Shown here piece after piece: positions 57,168 to 64,000 of a stretch of DNA of 64,000 nucleotides. The position numbers and the translations under genes are program-made. The notes beneath the pieces are model-generated. The model had not been told where the DNA came from. It saw nothing but the letters and a program-made list of their open reading frames with translations, and did not search any database. Source of the stretch: Hyphomicrobiales bacterium (lineage in GTDB: Bacteria; Pseudomonadota; Alphaproteobacteria; Rhizobiales; Xanthobacteraceae); contig JAFKKN010000009.1 of NCBI GenBank assembly GCA_017305535.1, forward strand, positions 186,001 to 250,000, written 5' to 3'. Within the stretch, counting starts at the first letter, position 1; every line of letters starts with the position of its first letter.

Positions 57168-58118
57168 ATGATCGATATTCTCAATCTGGCGCTGCCGTAC
57201 TTCGGTTTGATCTTCATCGGCTTCGCCTGCGGAAAATTCCGGGGCCTGCCGGAATCCGGCCTCGCCTGGATGAATTTCTACGTTCTCTATGTGTCGCTGC
57301 CGGCCCTGTTCTTCCGCATCGTCTCGAAAACCCCGTTCGAGGAACTCAACAACCTGCCGTTCGTGGTGGCGACCACGCTTGCGACCGCTGGCGCCTTCAC
57401 GCTGTCGCTGTTGATCGCGCGGCTGCTCGGTCGTCTCCCGCTGCGGCAGGCGGCGATGGCGGGGCTCGCGGGTGGCTACGGCAACATCGGCTACATGGGA
57501 CCGGGGCTGGCGCTGGCAGTGTTCGGGCTGAAATCGGCGGTGCCGACCGCTCTGATCTTCTGCTTCGACAGTATTTTCCTGTTTACGGTGATCCCGGTGC
57601 TGATGGCGCTCACCGACGGCACGCGGCGACCGCTGTTGCCGACGCTGTGGTTCGTGGCCAAGGAGATCGCACTGCATCCCCTGATCGTCGCGGTGTATTG
57701 CGGCGTGCTCGCCGCCGCGCTGCACATCCAGATGCCGGTGGCGATCGACGGCGTGTTGCAGTTCCTGCAAAGCTCCGCCGCGCCGGTCGCGCTATTCGTG
57801 CTCGGCGTGACGGTGGCGCTGCGGCCGTTCGGCCGGGTGCCGTGGGAATTGCCGGGGCTGATCGCGGTGAAATTGGTGGTTCACCCGATCCTGGTGCTCG
57901 GGCTGTTGTGGTGGTTCGGCCCGTTCACGATGGAGTGGGCGGCGACCGCGGTGCTGATGGCCTCGCTGCCGCCGGCGCTCAATGTCTTCGTGATCGCCCG
58001 GCAATACGACACCTGGACCGAAGCCGCGTCGGCGGCGGTGATGCTGGGCACGTTGGCCTCGGTGGTGACGCTCACCACCGTGATGTGGATGCTCAAGAGC
58101 GGCTATCTGACGTTTTGA
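57168..58118 (+). CDS. AEC-family transporter (auxin efflux carrier type)
   Basis: A 316-residue membrane protein with ten hydrophobic segments in two halves of five, the AEC plan. The first half has YFGLIFIGFACGKFRGLPE, GGYGNIGYMGPGLALAVFGL (the conserved Gly-x-x-Asn kink). The second half has PVALFVLGVTVALRPFGRVP and MASLPPALNVFVIARQYDTW. Bacterial AEC proteins move small carboxylates such as malate or amino acids; the substrate here is unknown. It runs divergently from hspQ and has no obvious operon partner. Confidence 0.88.
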   Translation: MIDILNLALPYFGLIFIGFACGKFRGLPESGLAWMNFYVLYVSLPALFFRIVSKTPFEELNNLPFVVATTLATAGAFTLSLLIARLLGRLPLRQAAMAGLAGGYGNIGYMGPGLALAVFGLKSAVPTALIFCFDSIFLFTVIPVLMALTDGTRRPLLPTLWFVAKEIALHPLIVAVYCGVLAAALHIQMPVAIDGVLQFLQSSAAPVALFVLGVTVALRPFGRVPWELPGLIAVKLVVHPILVLGLLWWFGPFTMEWAATAVLMASLPPALNVFVIARQYDTWTEAASAAVMLGTLASVVTLTTVMWMLKSGYLTF

Positions 58119-58164
58119 TCTGGCTCGTCGCCGCGCGCCTCGCAATGACGCTTCAACGGCACCG

Positions 58165-59325
58165 TCAAAACCTCATGGCTCCCGGATCGAGGCCGAGTTG
58201 CAGTCGCCCGACGACGACGTAGCTCTGCGGACTCATGGCGATGTGCTTGACGGCAGCGTTGATGTCGCGCCCGGCGCGTTCCAGGGCGTTGCTTTCGAAG
58301 ATCGCGCCAGCACCGGATTCCGTGGTCAGCACTTGCACGATGTGCGAGGATACTTCCGCAGCGTGCGCGCAGGCGATCCGCAACCGTGCGCGCGCTTGTT
58401 GACGAACATTGGCGTCGTCGTCCAGCACGGAAAGCAACTCAGCCATTGTTTCCTTAAGGAACGCCTTGGCGGCCCCGTGGGTCGCGATGGCTCGGCCAAG
58501 CGCCGAGTGCATTATCTCGCGATCCTTCAACTGGAGCGCCGCTCCCTGTCGAATCTTGTTTTGCGTGCTCGATTTCGTGAAGGTCGCGATGGCGCCGGTT
58601 GCAATGCCGAGCGCGCTTCCGGTAATCGACCATGGAAAGATCGAGAGGCCCGGCAGCCGGTAAATGATGCCCGGCTGTGTCGGCGTCGGCGCAAGGAACT
58701 CGTGGGTGTATTCGAGCGGGACGAAAAGGTCCTTCACCTCGAAGTCGCAACTCCCGGTGCCGCGCAGGCCGGATACGTGCCACGTGTCGTGGATCGTCAC
58801 ATCGTTGCGCTGGAAGTAGCAGCAGATCGGTGGCCGTGGACTGCCGCTGCCGTCATTGACGGTGGCCAATCCCATAAATCGCGTGGCGTGATTAGCTCCG
58901 CTGCCGAACGGCCAGCGTCCGCTGACGCGGTAACCGCCCGCGACAGGTTCGGCCAAACCGATCGCCCCCGTGGCGCTGACCACGAAAGCGTAAGGATCAG
59001 CAAACCACTCCTGCGCAACAGGCTCCGGGAGATAGCCACCGATGCGGCTCATGCCACCGCCGTTGCCGACCAGCCAGCCGATCGAGCCATCCAGCGCCGA
59101 AGCAGCTTCAATCACGTTGAGGAATTCGACGGGCGACAGTTCAGGGCCGCCCAAAGCCGTCGGCAGCCACAGGCGGAAAAGCCCGGCTTCCGCGAGCCGT
59201 TGGAAGACGGCATCCGGAATTCTGCGGTCCCGATCGAACGCGGCGCGGTTGTCGTCCACGAGCGGGCGGAGGTTCTCGATGGCGTCGAGATATTCGGTGG
59301 CGGGTGAGGGCGTGACGGCCAACAT
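58165..59325 (-). CDS. Acyl-CoA dehydrogenase-like flavin monooxygenase/oxidoreductase
   Basis: A 386-residue protein of the acyl-CoA dehydrogenase fold used by flavin-dependent monooxygenases (HsaA/DszC type): N-terminal helices (FQRLAEAGLFRLWLPTALGG, LNVIEAASALDGSIGWLVGN), the middle beta domain (SGRWPFGSGANHATRFMGLA, VSGLRGTGSCDFEVKDLFVP) and C-terminal helices (HIVQVLTTESGAGAIFESNA). The catalytic Glu of true acyl-CoA dehydrogenases is not apparent in the usual place. It probably works with reduced flavin on an unknown aromatic or organosulfur substrate. It is divergent from the LysR-type gene, which likely regulates it. Confidence 0.8.
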   Translation of the reverse strand: MLAVTPSPATEYLDAIENLRPLVDDNRAAFDRDRRIPDAVFQRLAEAGLFRLWLPTALGGPELSPVEFLNVIEAASALDGSIGWLVGNGGGMSRIGGYLPEPVAQEWFADPYAFVVSATGAIGLAEPVAGGYRVSGRWPFGSGANHATRFMGLATVNDGSGSPRPPICCYFQRNDVTIHDTWHVSGLRGTGSCDFEVKDLFVPLEYTHEFLAPTPTQPGIIYRLPGLSIFPWSITGSALGIATGAIATFTKSSTQNKIRQGAALQLKDREIMHSALGRAIATHGAAKAFLKETMAELLSVLDDDANVRQQARARLRIACAHAAEVSSHIVQVLTTESGAGAIFESNALERAGRDINAAVKHIAMSPQSYVVVGRLQLGLDPGAMRF

Positions 59326-59412
59326 GTGGATTCTCCCGGTTGCGAGAACGCCAAACGGCCCGATAGTCGGTTAAGCGCGGCGGGCCCCGCAATCGCGAAG
59401 ATTCTGATTACG

Positions 59413-59429
59413 GATGAACTGAGTTCATC
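59413..59429. promoter_or_regulatory. LysR-type operator in the divergent promoter
   Basis: GATGAACT-G-AGTTCATC is a perfect palindrome with 8-bp arms around one base. It contains TGAAC-TGA-GTTCA, which fits the LysR-type T-N11-A motif. It lies 12 bp before the regulator ATG and 88 bp before the oxidoreductase start. No other feature was recognised in 59326-59441. Confidence 0.75.
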
Positions 59430-59441
59430 TATGCTGAGCCC

Positions 59442-60347
59442 ATGCAAAGGCTCCCGCCGCTGGTCGAATTGCGCGCTTTCGAGGCGGCAGCTCGCTGCCT
59501 GAGCTTCAAACGGGCCGCCGCCGAACTCGGAGTGACGCCCACGGCGATCAGCCATCAGATCAAGCTGCTGGAAAGCCATTGCGGCCAGGCGCTGTTTCGC
59601 CGCCAGCCGCGACCGATGAAACTGACCTGGGCCGGCGAGCAGCTTTTCCCGGTCGTACGGGATGGATTTGAATCGTTCGCTCAGGCGATCAACGGTATTC
59701 GCGCGGGCGCTTCAACGGGCAAGTTGCGCGTCACCGCGACCAACGCCTTCGCGGCGCGCTGGCTGGTGCCGCGATTGCCCAAATGGCGGGAGATGCATCC
59801 GCGCCTGAAGCTCGACATCCTTGGCACCGACGAAGTCTTGAGTCTCAAGACCAGCGAAACGGATGTTTCGATCCGCTATGCTCGCCGGGCTCCGACCGAT
59901 GGACCTTCGTTCGAACTGGCACGGGATCGTTTTCTGGTCGTTGCTTCGCCAAAGCTGGTCGGAAAATTGCGGAAGCTGCTGACCCCGGTCGAACTCACGC
60001 AATTTCCCTTGATCGAGACGGGGTGGCCTTCGAGCGACGTCGAGGCGCCGACATGGCAACGCTGGCAATCCGTCGCCCGGAAGCGCCACGCGCGGGTTCC
60101 AGATCTTTCCGGCTTTGTCAGCTTCGATTTTCGCGAAGAACTTCATGCGATCGAAGCCGCGATTTCCGGGCAGGGCGTCGCGATCTGTAGCGATGTGCTG
60201 GTGGCTCCCGAACTTGCCAATGGAAGCCTTGTGAAGGTCGCCAGCCTCACCTTGCCCGGCTACGGCTTCTACATCGTGCAGCGAAGCAACCATCCGAAGC
60301 TGGCCTCGATCAATGCCTTCGCCGCCTGGGCGATGGCGGTCAGGTAG
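59442..60347 (+). CDS. LysR-type transcriptional regulator (GcvA-like)
   Basis: A 301-residue LysR-type regulator. The N-terminal winged helix-turn-helix (PPLVELRAFEAAARCLSFKR, AAAELGVTPTAISHQIKLLE) is of the GcvA subgroup, and the C-terminal effector domain opens with GKLRVTATNAFAARWLVPRL. It is divergent from the flavin oxidoreductase gene, with a perfect palindrome in between, so autoregulation and control of that gene are expected. The ligand is unknown. A repeat-rich region follows its stop. Confidence 0.93.
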   Translation: MQRLPPLVELRAFEAAARCLSFKRAAAELGVTPTAISHQIKLLESHCGQALFRRQPRPMKLTWAGEQLFPVVRDGFESFAQAINGIRAGASTGKLRVTATNAFAARWLVPRLPKWREMHPRLKLDILGTDEVLSLKTSETDVSIRYARRAPTDGPSFELARDRFLVVASPKLVGKLRKLLTPVELTQFPLIETGWPSSDVEAPTWQRWQSVARKRHARVPDLSGFVSFDFREELHAIEAAISGQGVAICSDVLVAPELANGSLVKVASLTLPGYGFYIVQRSNHPKLASINAFAAWAMAVR

Positions 60348-60360
60348 AGGCCTGTCATTT

Positions 60361-60475
60361 GTCATTGCGAGGAACGAAGCGACGAAGCAATCCAGACTCT
60401 ATTTCAGGAATCCAGCGGGATATTATTTGGACGGAGATGCAACGCGAAGATCGCCGTCCCCGCGCAGGCGGGGAC
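60361..60475. repeat. Intergenic repeats (BIME-like)
   Basis: GTCATTGCGAGGAACGAAGC at 60361-60380 with GACGAAGCAATCCAG to 60395 is a repeat type common in Bradyrhizobium-group genomes. A hairpin follows at about 60456-60474 (GTCCCCGC-GCAG-GCGGGGAC). The two lie between the LysR gene and the convergent monooxygenase gene. No gene is seen in 60348-60523. Confidence 0.65.
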
Positions 60476-60523
60476 GATACGGAAGATGCCGTGACGGCGT
60501 GTTCGCAATGACGACCTAATTAA

Positions 60524-61723
60524 TCAGGAGGAACGCCGCCACGATGGGCTCAATCCTTCGCGCATGGCGAGGCGGCGCAGTGGGCCGATGCCGCCGAGGA
60601 GATGAAGCCCGGCCGCGCGCGCCATCTGCATCGGCAGGAAATCGCTGAGCAGCGAGCGGTTGGCGAGATCGATCGCCATGGTGCGGCTGGTGATGTCGCT
60701 GCGGCGCTTGCGGTCGAAGCGCATCAGCGTCGCGGGCGCGCCCGGGTCTTCGCCGCGCGCGAGCGCATCCGCGACGATGTCGGCGATGTCGGCGGCGTCG
60801 CGCAGGCCGAGATTGAGTCCCTGTGCCCCGATCGGCGGCAGCACATGCGCGGCCTCGCCGACGAGGACAACGCGATTGTTGGCGAACTGGCGCGGCTGCT
60901 CGATGGCGAGCGGAAACGAATGCCGTCCCGGTTCGACGCTGACGCGGCCGAGGATGGAATGCATCATTCGTTCGGCTTCCATCGACAGCGCGTCGTCGGA
61001 CAACGCGGTCAGTCGCGCGGCCTCATTCGGCGTCGACACCCACACCACGCTGGAACGATCGCCTTGCAGCGGCACGAACACGCACGGCCCGCCGGTGGTA
61101 TGAAACTCGGTCGATGTCTCGTGATGCGGCCGGCTGTGGCGGATGTTGAAGGTCAGCGCCGTCTGGCGCAGCGGATGGCGATTGACGTCGATGCCGGCGG
61201 CATCGCGGCAGATCGACTGGCGACCGTCGGCACCGGCGGCGACACGGCCATGAAGCAACGCGCCGTTGCGGGTGCGGACCGCGACTTGATCCGCATCGAT
61301 CTCGATGCTGTCGGCCTCGTCATCGTGGCGCGTGATGTGCTCCAACTCGTCGGCGCGCGCTTCGAGCGCCGCCACCAGCCGGCGGTTCTCGATGTTGTAG
61401 CCGAAGGCGTCGCGGCCGATCTCGTCCGAGACGAAGCGCACTTCCGGCGCGCGGATCAGCCGCTGCGTGTTGTCCACCAGCCGCATCGTACGCAGCGGCG
61501 TGGCGTTGTCCGCGCAACGCCGCCAGACATCGAGCCGCTCGAGAAAATCGATGGTGCCGCCGAGCAGCGCCGTGGTGCGATTGTCCGGATACGGCTTGCG
61601 GCCGGCGACCAGCGCCACCGTGACATCGGCCTGTGCCAGCGCAATGGCGGTCGCAAGCCCCACCGGGCCGCCGCCGATGACGATGGCGTCGTAAAGGATC
61701 TGATCTGTCGTCGTGGTATTCAT
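60524..61723 (-). CDS. UbiH/UbiF/Coq6-type FAD-dependent monooxygenase
   Basis: A 399-residue flavoprotein with the FAD-binding GxGxxG motif (YDAIVIGGGPVGLATAIALA) near residue 17, the middle DG motif (LHGRVAAGADGRQSICRDAA) and the second FAD motif (NRVVLVGEAAHVLPPIGAQG) with LNLGLRDAADIADIV. This is the ubiquinone hydroxylase family. It most likely carries out a ring hydroxylation of ubiquinone synthesis, but individual UbiH, UbiF and UbiI roles cannot be told apart by sequence. The start at 61723 is preferred; upstream sequence in frame is not protein-like. Divergent from pcs. Confidence 0.9.
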   Translation of the reverse strand: MNTTTTDQILYDAIVIGGGPVGLATAIALAQADVTVALVAGRKPYPDNRTTALLGGTIDFLERLDVWRRCADNATPLRTMRLVDNTQRLIRAPEVRFVSDEIGRDAFGYNIENRRLVAALEARADELEHITRHDDEADSIEIDADQVAVRTRNGALLHGRVAAGADGRQSICRDAAGIDVNRHPLRQTALTFNIRHSRPHHETSTEFHTTGGPCVFVPLQGDRSSVVWVSTPNEAARLTALSDDALSMEAERMMHSILGRVSVEPGRHSFPLAIEQPRQFANNRVVLVGEAAHVLPPIGAQGLNLGLRDAADIADIVADALARGEDPGAPATLMRFDRKRRSDITSRTMAIDLANRSLLSDFLPMQMARAAGLHLLGGIGPLRRLAMREGLSPSWRRSS

Positions 61724-61880
61724 GGCGGGACAATCGGTATTCGCTTCTGAAAATGCAAGAGCCGGTGAAAGCGATTCGCCGTGATCGCGTCTCGCCGTCG
61801 CTGATGCCGCGGGTCGCGCGGCGGATCGCCGCAAGGCAGGGGATGCAAATCCGCCGAAATCCTGTTAACAGCTTCGTTAC

Positions 61881-62612
61881 ATGACGCAGGCCGACACCTC
61901 GCAGCAGCCTTCGAGTACAACCCGCGCCGCGGCCTTCGGCGTTCACGTCTTCACGGCGCTGGGCGCCGGCATCGCGCTGATCGCCTTGCTCGAAGCCGTG
62001 CGCGAACATTGGGCCGCGATGTTCGGCTGGCTGGGCGTGGCGCTGATCATCGACGGTATCGACGGGCCGCTGGCGCGCCGCCTCAACGTCGGGACGCTGC
62101 AACCGCGCTGGTCCGGCGACACGCTCGACCTCGTCGTCGATTTTCTCACCTACGTGTTCGTCCCGGCCTATGCCATCGCGGCGAGCCGGCTGCTGCTGCC
62201 GATCGCGGGGCCGCTGATCGGCGTCGGCATCGTGGTGACCAGCGCGCTGTACTTCGCCGACAAGCGGATGAAGACCGATGACAATCATTTTCGCGGCTTC
62301 CCGGCGTTGTGGAATGCGGCGGCCTTCTATCTGTTTCTGTTGCAGCCCTCGCCATGGCTGGCGACGCTGGCGATGGCCGCGCTGATCGTGCTGACCTTCG
62401 TTCCGATCCATGTGCTGCATCCGGTGCGCGTCGCGCGCTTCCGCAAATTCAATCTCGTGCTGATGGCGATCTGGGCGGTGCTGACGATCTTCGCCGTCGT
62501 CGTGGATTTCAATGTGTCCACGCCGGCCCGCGCGGTCCTGTGCGCCATCGGCCTCTATGTCATTTTTGCCGATCCACTCCTACGTCTGTTCGGAATTGCA
62601 ACGCATGATTGA
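61881..62612 (+). CDS. pcs: Phosphatidylcholine synthase
   Basis: A 243-residue integral membrane enzyme that condenses choline with CDP-diacylglycerol to give phosphatidylcholine, a pathway found mainly in host-associated alphaproteobacteria. The CDP-alcohol phosphotransferase signature is present in Pcs form: IIDGIDGPLARRLNVGTLQP followed by SGDTLDLVVDFLTYVFVPAY. About eight membrane segments follow. Its length is normal for Pcs. The stop overlaps the start of terC by 8 bases, so the two are translationally coupled. Confidence 0.93.
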   Translation: MTQADTSQQPSSTTRAAAFGVHVFTALGAGIALIALLEAVREHWAAMFGWLGVALIIDGIDGPLARRLNVGTLQPRWSGDTLDLVVDFLTYVFVPAYAIAASRLLLPIAGPLIGVGIVVTSALYFADKRMKTDDNHFRGFPALWNAAAFYLFLLQPSPWLATLAMAALIVLTFVPIHVLHPVRVARFRKFNLVLMAIWAVLTIFAVVVDFNVSTPARAVLCAIGLYVIFADPLLRLFGIATHD

Positions 62613-63327
62613 CCTGTTGACCAGCCCCGAAGCATGGGCCGCGCTGCTGACGCTGACCGCGCTGGAAATCGTCCTCGGTATCGACAACGTCATCTTCCTC
62701 TCGGTGCTGGTGTCGCGCATTCCGGAGCCGCAGGCGACGCGCGCGCGCCAGATCGGCCTTCTGCTGGCGCTGGTGTTCCGCATCGCGCTGCTCAGCGTGC
62801 TGGTGTGGCTGATCGGCCTGACGCAGCCGGTGTTCACGATTTTCGAAATGGGCTTCTCCTGGCGCGACATCATCCTGATCGGCGGCGGCCTGTTCCTGAT
62901 CGCCAAGGCGACGCACGAAATTCACGGCGAGGTCGAGGCGCGCGAAGGCGGGGAGGCCGCGCCGCAGGGGCCCGCCAAGGCGTTCTTCTGGATCATCGTG
63001 CAGATCATCATCGTCGATCTGGTGTTCTCGCTCGACTCCATCATCACCGCGATTGGCATGGCAAAGGATCTCGAGATCATGATCGCGGCGGTGATCATCG
63101 CCTGCATCGTGATGTATGTCTCGTCCGGGCCAGTGGCGCGCTTCGTCGCCGAACATCCGACCACCAAGATGCTGGCGCTGGCGTTCCTGGTGCTGATCGG
63201 CGTGGCGCTGGTCGCGGACGGTTTCGAATTCCACATCCCGCGCGGCTACATCTACTTCGCCATCACCTTCTCGCTGGCGGTCGAGGTGTTCAACATCATG
63301 GCGCGGAAGAACCGCCGTAGCGCGTAG
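62605..63327 (+). CDS. TerC-family membrane protein
   Basis: A 240-residue membrane protein with about seven membrane segments and the TerC pattern: LEIVLGIDNVIFLSVLVSRI and IIIVDLVFSLDSIITAIGMA, both with the conserved Asp-containing helices that bind metal. TerC proteins are linked to tellurite resistance and more generally to manganese export. The short form without a CBS domain is seen here. The start at 62605 was chosen because it gives MIDLLTSPEAW and lies within the pcs stop. Role in manganese homeostasis is inferred. Confidence 0.9.
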   Translation: MIDLLTSPEAWAALLTLTALEIVLGIDNVIFLSVLVSRIPEPQATRARQIGLLLALVFRIALLSVLVWLIGLTQPVFTIFEMGFSWRDIILIGGGLFLIAKATHEIHGEVEAREGGEAAPQGPAKAFFWIIVQIIIVDLVFSLDSIITAIGMAKDLEIMIAAVIIACIVMYVSSGPVARFVAEHPTTKMLALAFLVLIGVALVADGFEFHIPRGYIYFAITFSLAVEVFNIMARKNRRSA

Positions 63328-63396
63328 GGAGCGGGCAACACGACGGTCGTCGTCCCCGCGAACGGACGGACACATAACCTCTGACGCTCCGCTCCT

Positions 63397-63527
63397 TCGT
63401 CATGCCCGCGCTTGTCGCGGGCACCCACGTCCTACGGAAACTCAATCAACCAAGACGTGGATGGCCGGGACAAGCCCGGCCATGACGGAAACGGAAGGCG
63501 TATGGGTCCCCGCCTGCGCGGGGACGG
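63397..63527. repeat. Cluster of REP-like palindromes
   Basis: Three hairpins follow one another: CGTCATGCCCGCG...CGCGGGCACCCACGTC (63397-63430), GACGTGGATGGCCGGG-ACAAG-CCCGGCCATGAC (63454-63486) and GGGTCCCCGC-CTGC-GCGGGGACGG (63504-63527). The second resembles the palindromes at 46752-46836 and 1777-1799. They fill the 293-bp gap between terC and the next gene; no gene is seen there. Confidence 0.65.
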
Positions 63528-63620
63528 CGCTAAGGTTGTTGAAGCCCGGAATACTGCTCCCAAGTTGACAATGCGAAGGTGTTGGCTATCGATGGTTGCG
63601 TCGAAGGCAGGAGACGCAGC

Positions 63621-64000
63621 ATGGCCAAAGCCGTTCGTGTGCATCAGGTGGGCGGGCCCGAAGCCCTCATCTATGAAAGCATCGACCTGCCGCCGCCGGG
63701 CGTTGGCGAGGTGCATATCCGCCAGCACGCGGTCGGCCTGAATTTCATCGATGTCTATTATCGCACGGGGCTCTACAAGGCGCCGTCGCTGCCGTTCATC
63801 GCCGGCAACGAGGCGGCGGGCGAGGTGGTCGCGGTGGGACCGGGGGTGACGGACTTCCATCCCGGCGACCGCGTCGCCTACTACGCCAACCTCGGCGGCT
63901 ACGCCACCGAGCGCAACATTTCTGCCGACAAGCTGGTCAGGCTGCCGGACCACATCACCTACGAGCAGGGCGCGGTGCTGATGCTCAAGGGGCTGACGGT
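63621..64000 (+). CDS. Quinone oxidoreductase (zeta-crystallin type), partial
   Basis: The first 126 codons of a quinone oxidoreductase of the medium-chain dehydrogenase family that runs off the right edge. It begins MAKAVRVHQVGGPEALIYES and contains HAVGLNFIDVYYRTGLYKAP, LPFIAGNEAAGEVVAVGPGV and GDRVAYYANLGGYATERNIS, all typical of the zinc-free NADPH:quinone oxidoreductase subgroup (no catalytic Cys/His pair in the GNEAAG region). CAGGAG precedes the ATG. The nucleotide-binding domain is beyond the window. Confidence 0.9.
   Translation, partial: MAKAVRVHQVGGPEALIYESIDLPPPGVGEVHIRQHAVGLNFIDVYYRTGLYKAPSLPFIAGNEAAGEVVAVGPGVTDFHPGDRVAYYANLGGYATERNISADKLVRLPDHITYEQGAVLMLKGLT

Overview
The window is high-GC chromosomal DNA of an alphaproteobacterium, most likely of the Bradyrhizobium / Rhodopseudomonas / Afipia group. 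Evidence for this is the GT2-GH17 and GH17 proteins that match the Bradyrhizobium NdvB/NdvC cyclic beta-glucan locus in size and domains, a phosphatidylcholine synthase, an Omp25-type porin, an IalB-like protein, the recG / sdhE / mfd cluster, and two LexA boxes of the alphaproteobacterial form (GTTC-N7-GTTC, read here as GAAC-N7-GAAC). No rRNA and no CRISPR array were found; one intact tRNA gene is present.

Layout. 0-5 kb: two small acetyltransferases, a DUF3828-like exported protein, an SPW membrane protein and uvrA. 5-11 kb: outer membrane protein, ssb, acetyltransferase, MAPEG protein, gyrA, YjdM-like protein. 11-17 kb: coaD, two cyclophilins, queA-tgt (queuosine), a zinc ribbon, an orphan BrnA-type antitoxin and two secreted proteins. 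17.26-33.0 kb: an integrated element of about 15.7 kb. 33-39 kb: beta-glucan locus. 39-44.6 kb: SPOR-like protein, glmU, glmS, DUF502. 44.6-51 kb: recG, sdhE, mfd. 51-57 kb: degenerate GGDEF protein, AMP-binding homologue, peptide-binding protein, IalB-like protein, hspQ. 57-64 kb: AEC transporter, flavin oxidoreductase with divergent LysR regulator, UbiH-type monooxygenase, pcs, terC and the start of a quinone oxidoreductase.

The element at 17.26-33.0 kb is the most unusual part. A 47-bp perfect direct repeat (17257-17303 and 32951-32997) marks its ends. The right copy is the 3' half of an intact tRNA-Lys(TTT), and the left copy is the matching 3' fragment. In order it carries a P4-type integrase, an AlpA-like regulator, a DUF4055 portal-like protein, a shortened tape-measure-like protein, two related proteins each followed by a similar stem-loop, a VapE-type primase/helicase, an array of eight GCCGTGA repeats that looks like a replication origin, a putative small terminase, a large terminase split into ATPase and nuclease genes, and an AT-rich cargo end with a DUF3800 gene. 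No capsid, protease, tail-fibre or lysis gene is recognisable. It reads as either a phage satellite with its own replication and DNA-packaging genes or a strongly reduced prophage. Two of its genes (alpA and vapE) have inverted repeats that pair with their own ribosome-binding sites, and a GTGGCCCC motif recurs next to int, next to terS and near attR.

The remaining chromosome is mostly ordinary housekeeping. Points of note there are a Tgt that lacks the usual Cys/His zinc ligands, a Gln at the GyrA position equivalent to E. coli Ser83, LexA boxes in front of uvrA and ssb, and a perfect LysR-type palindrome in a divergent promoter. All functional calls rest on reading motifs and context; no database search was run.
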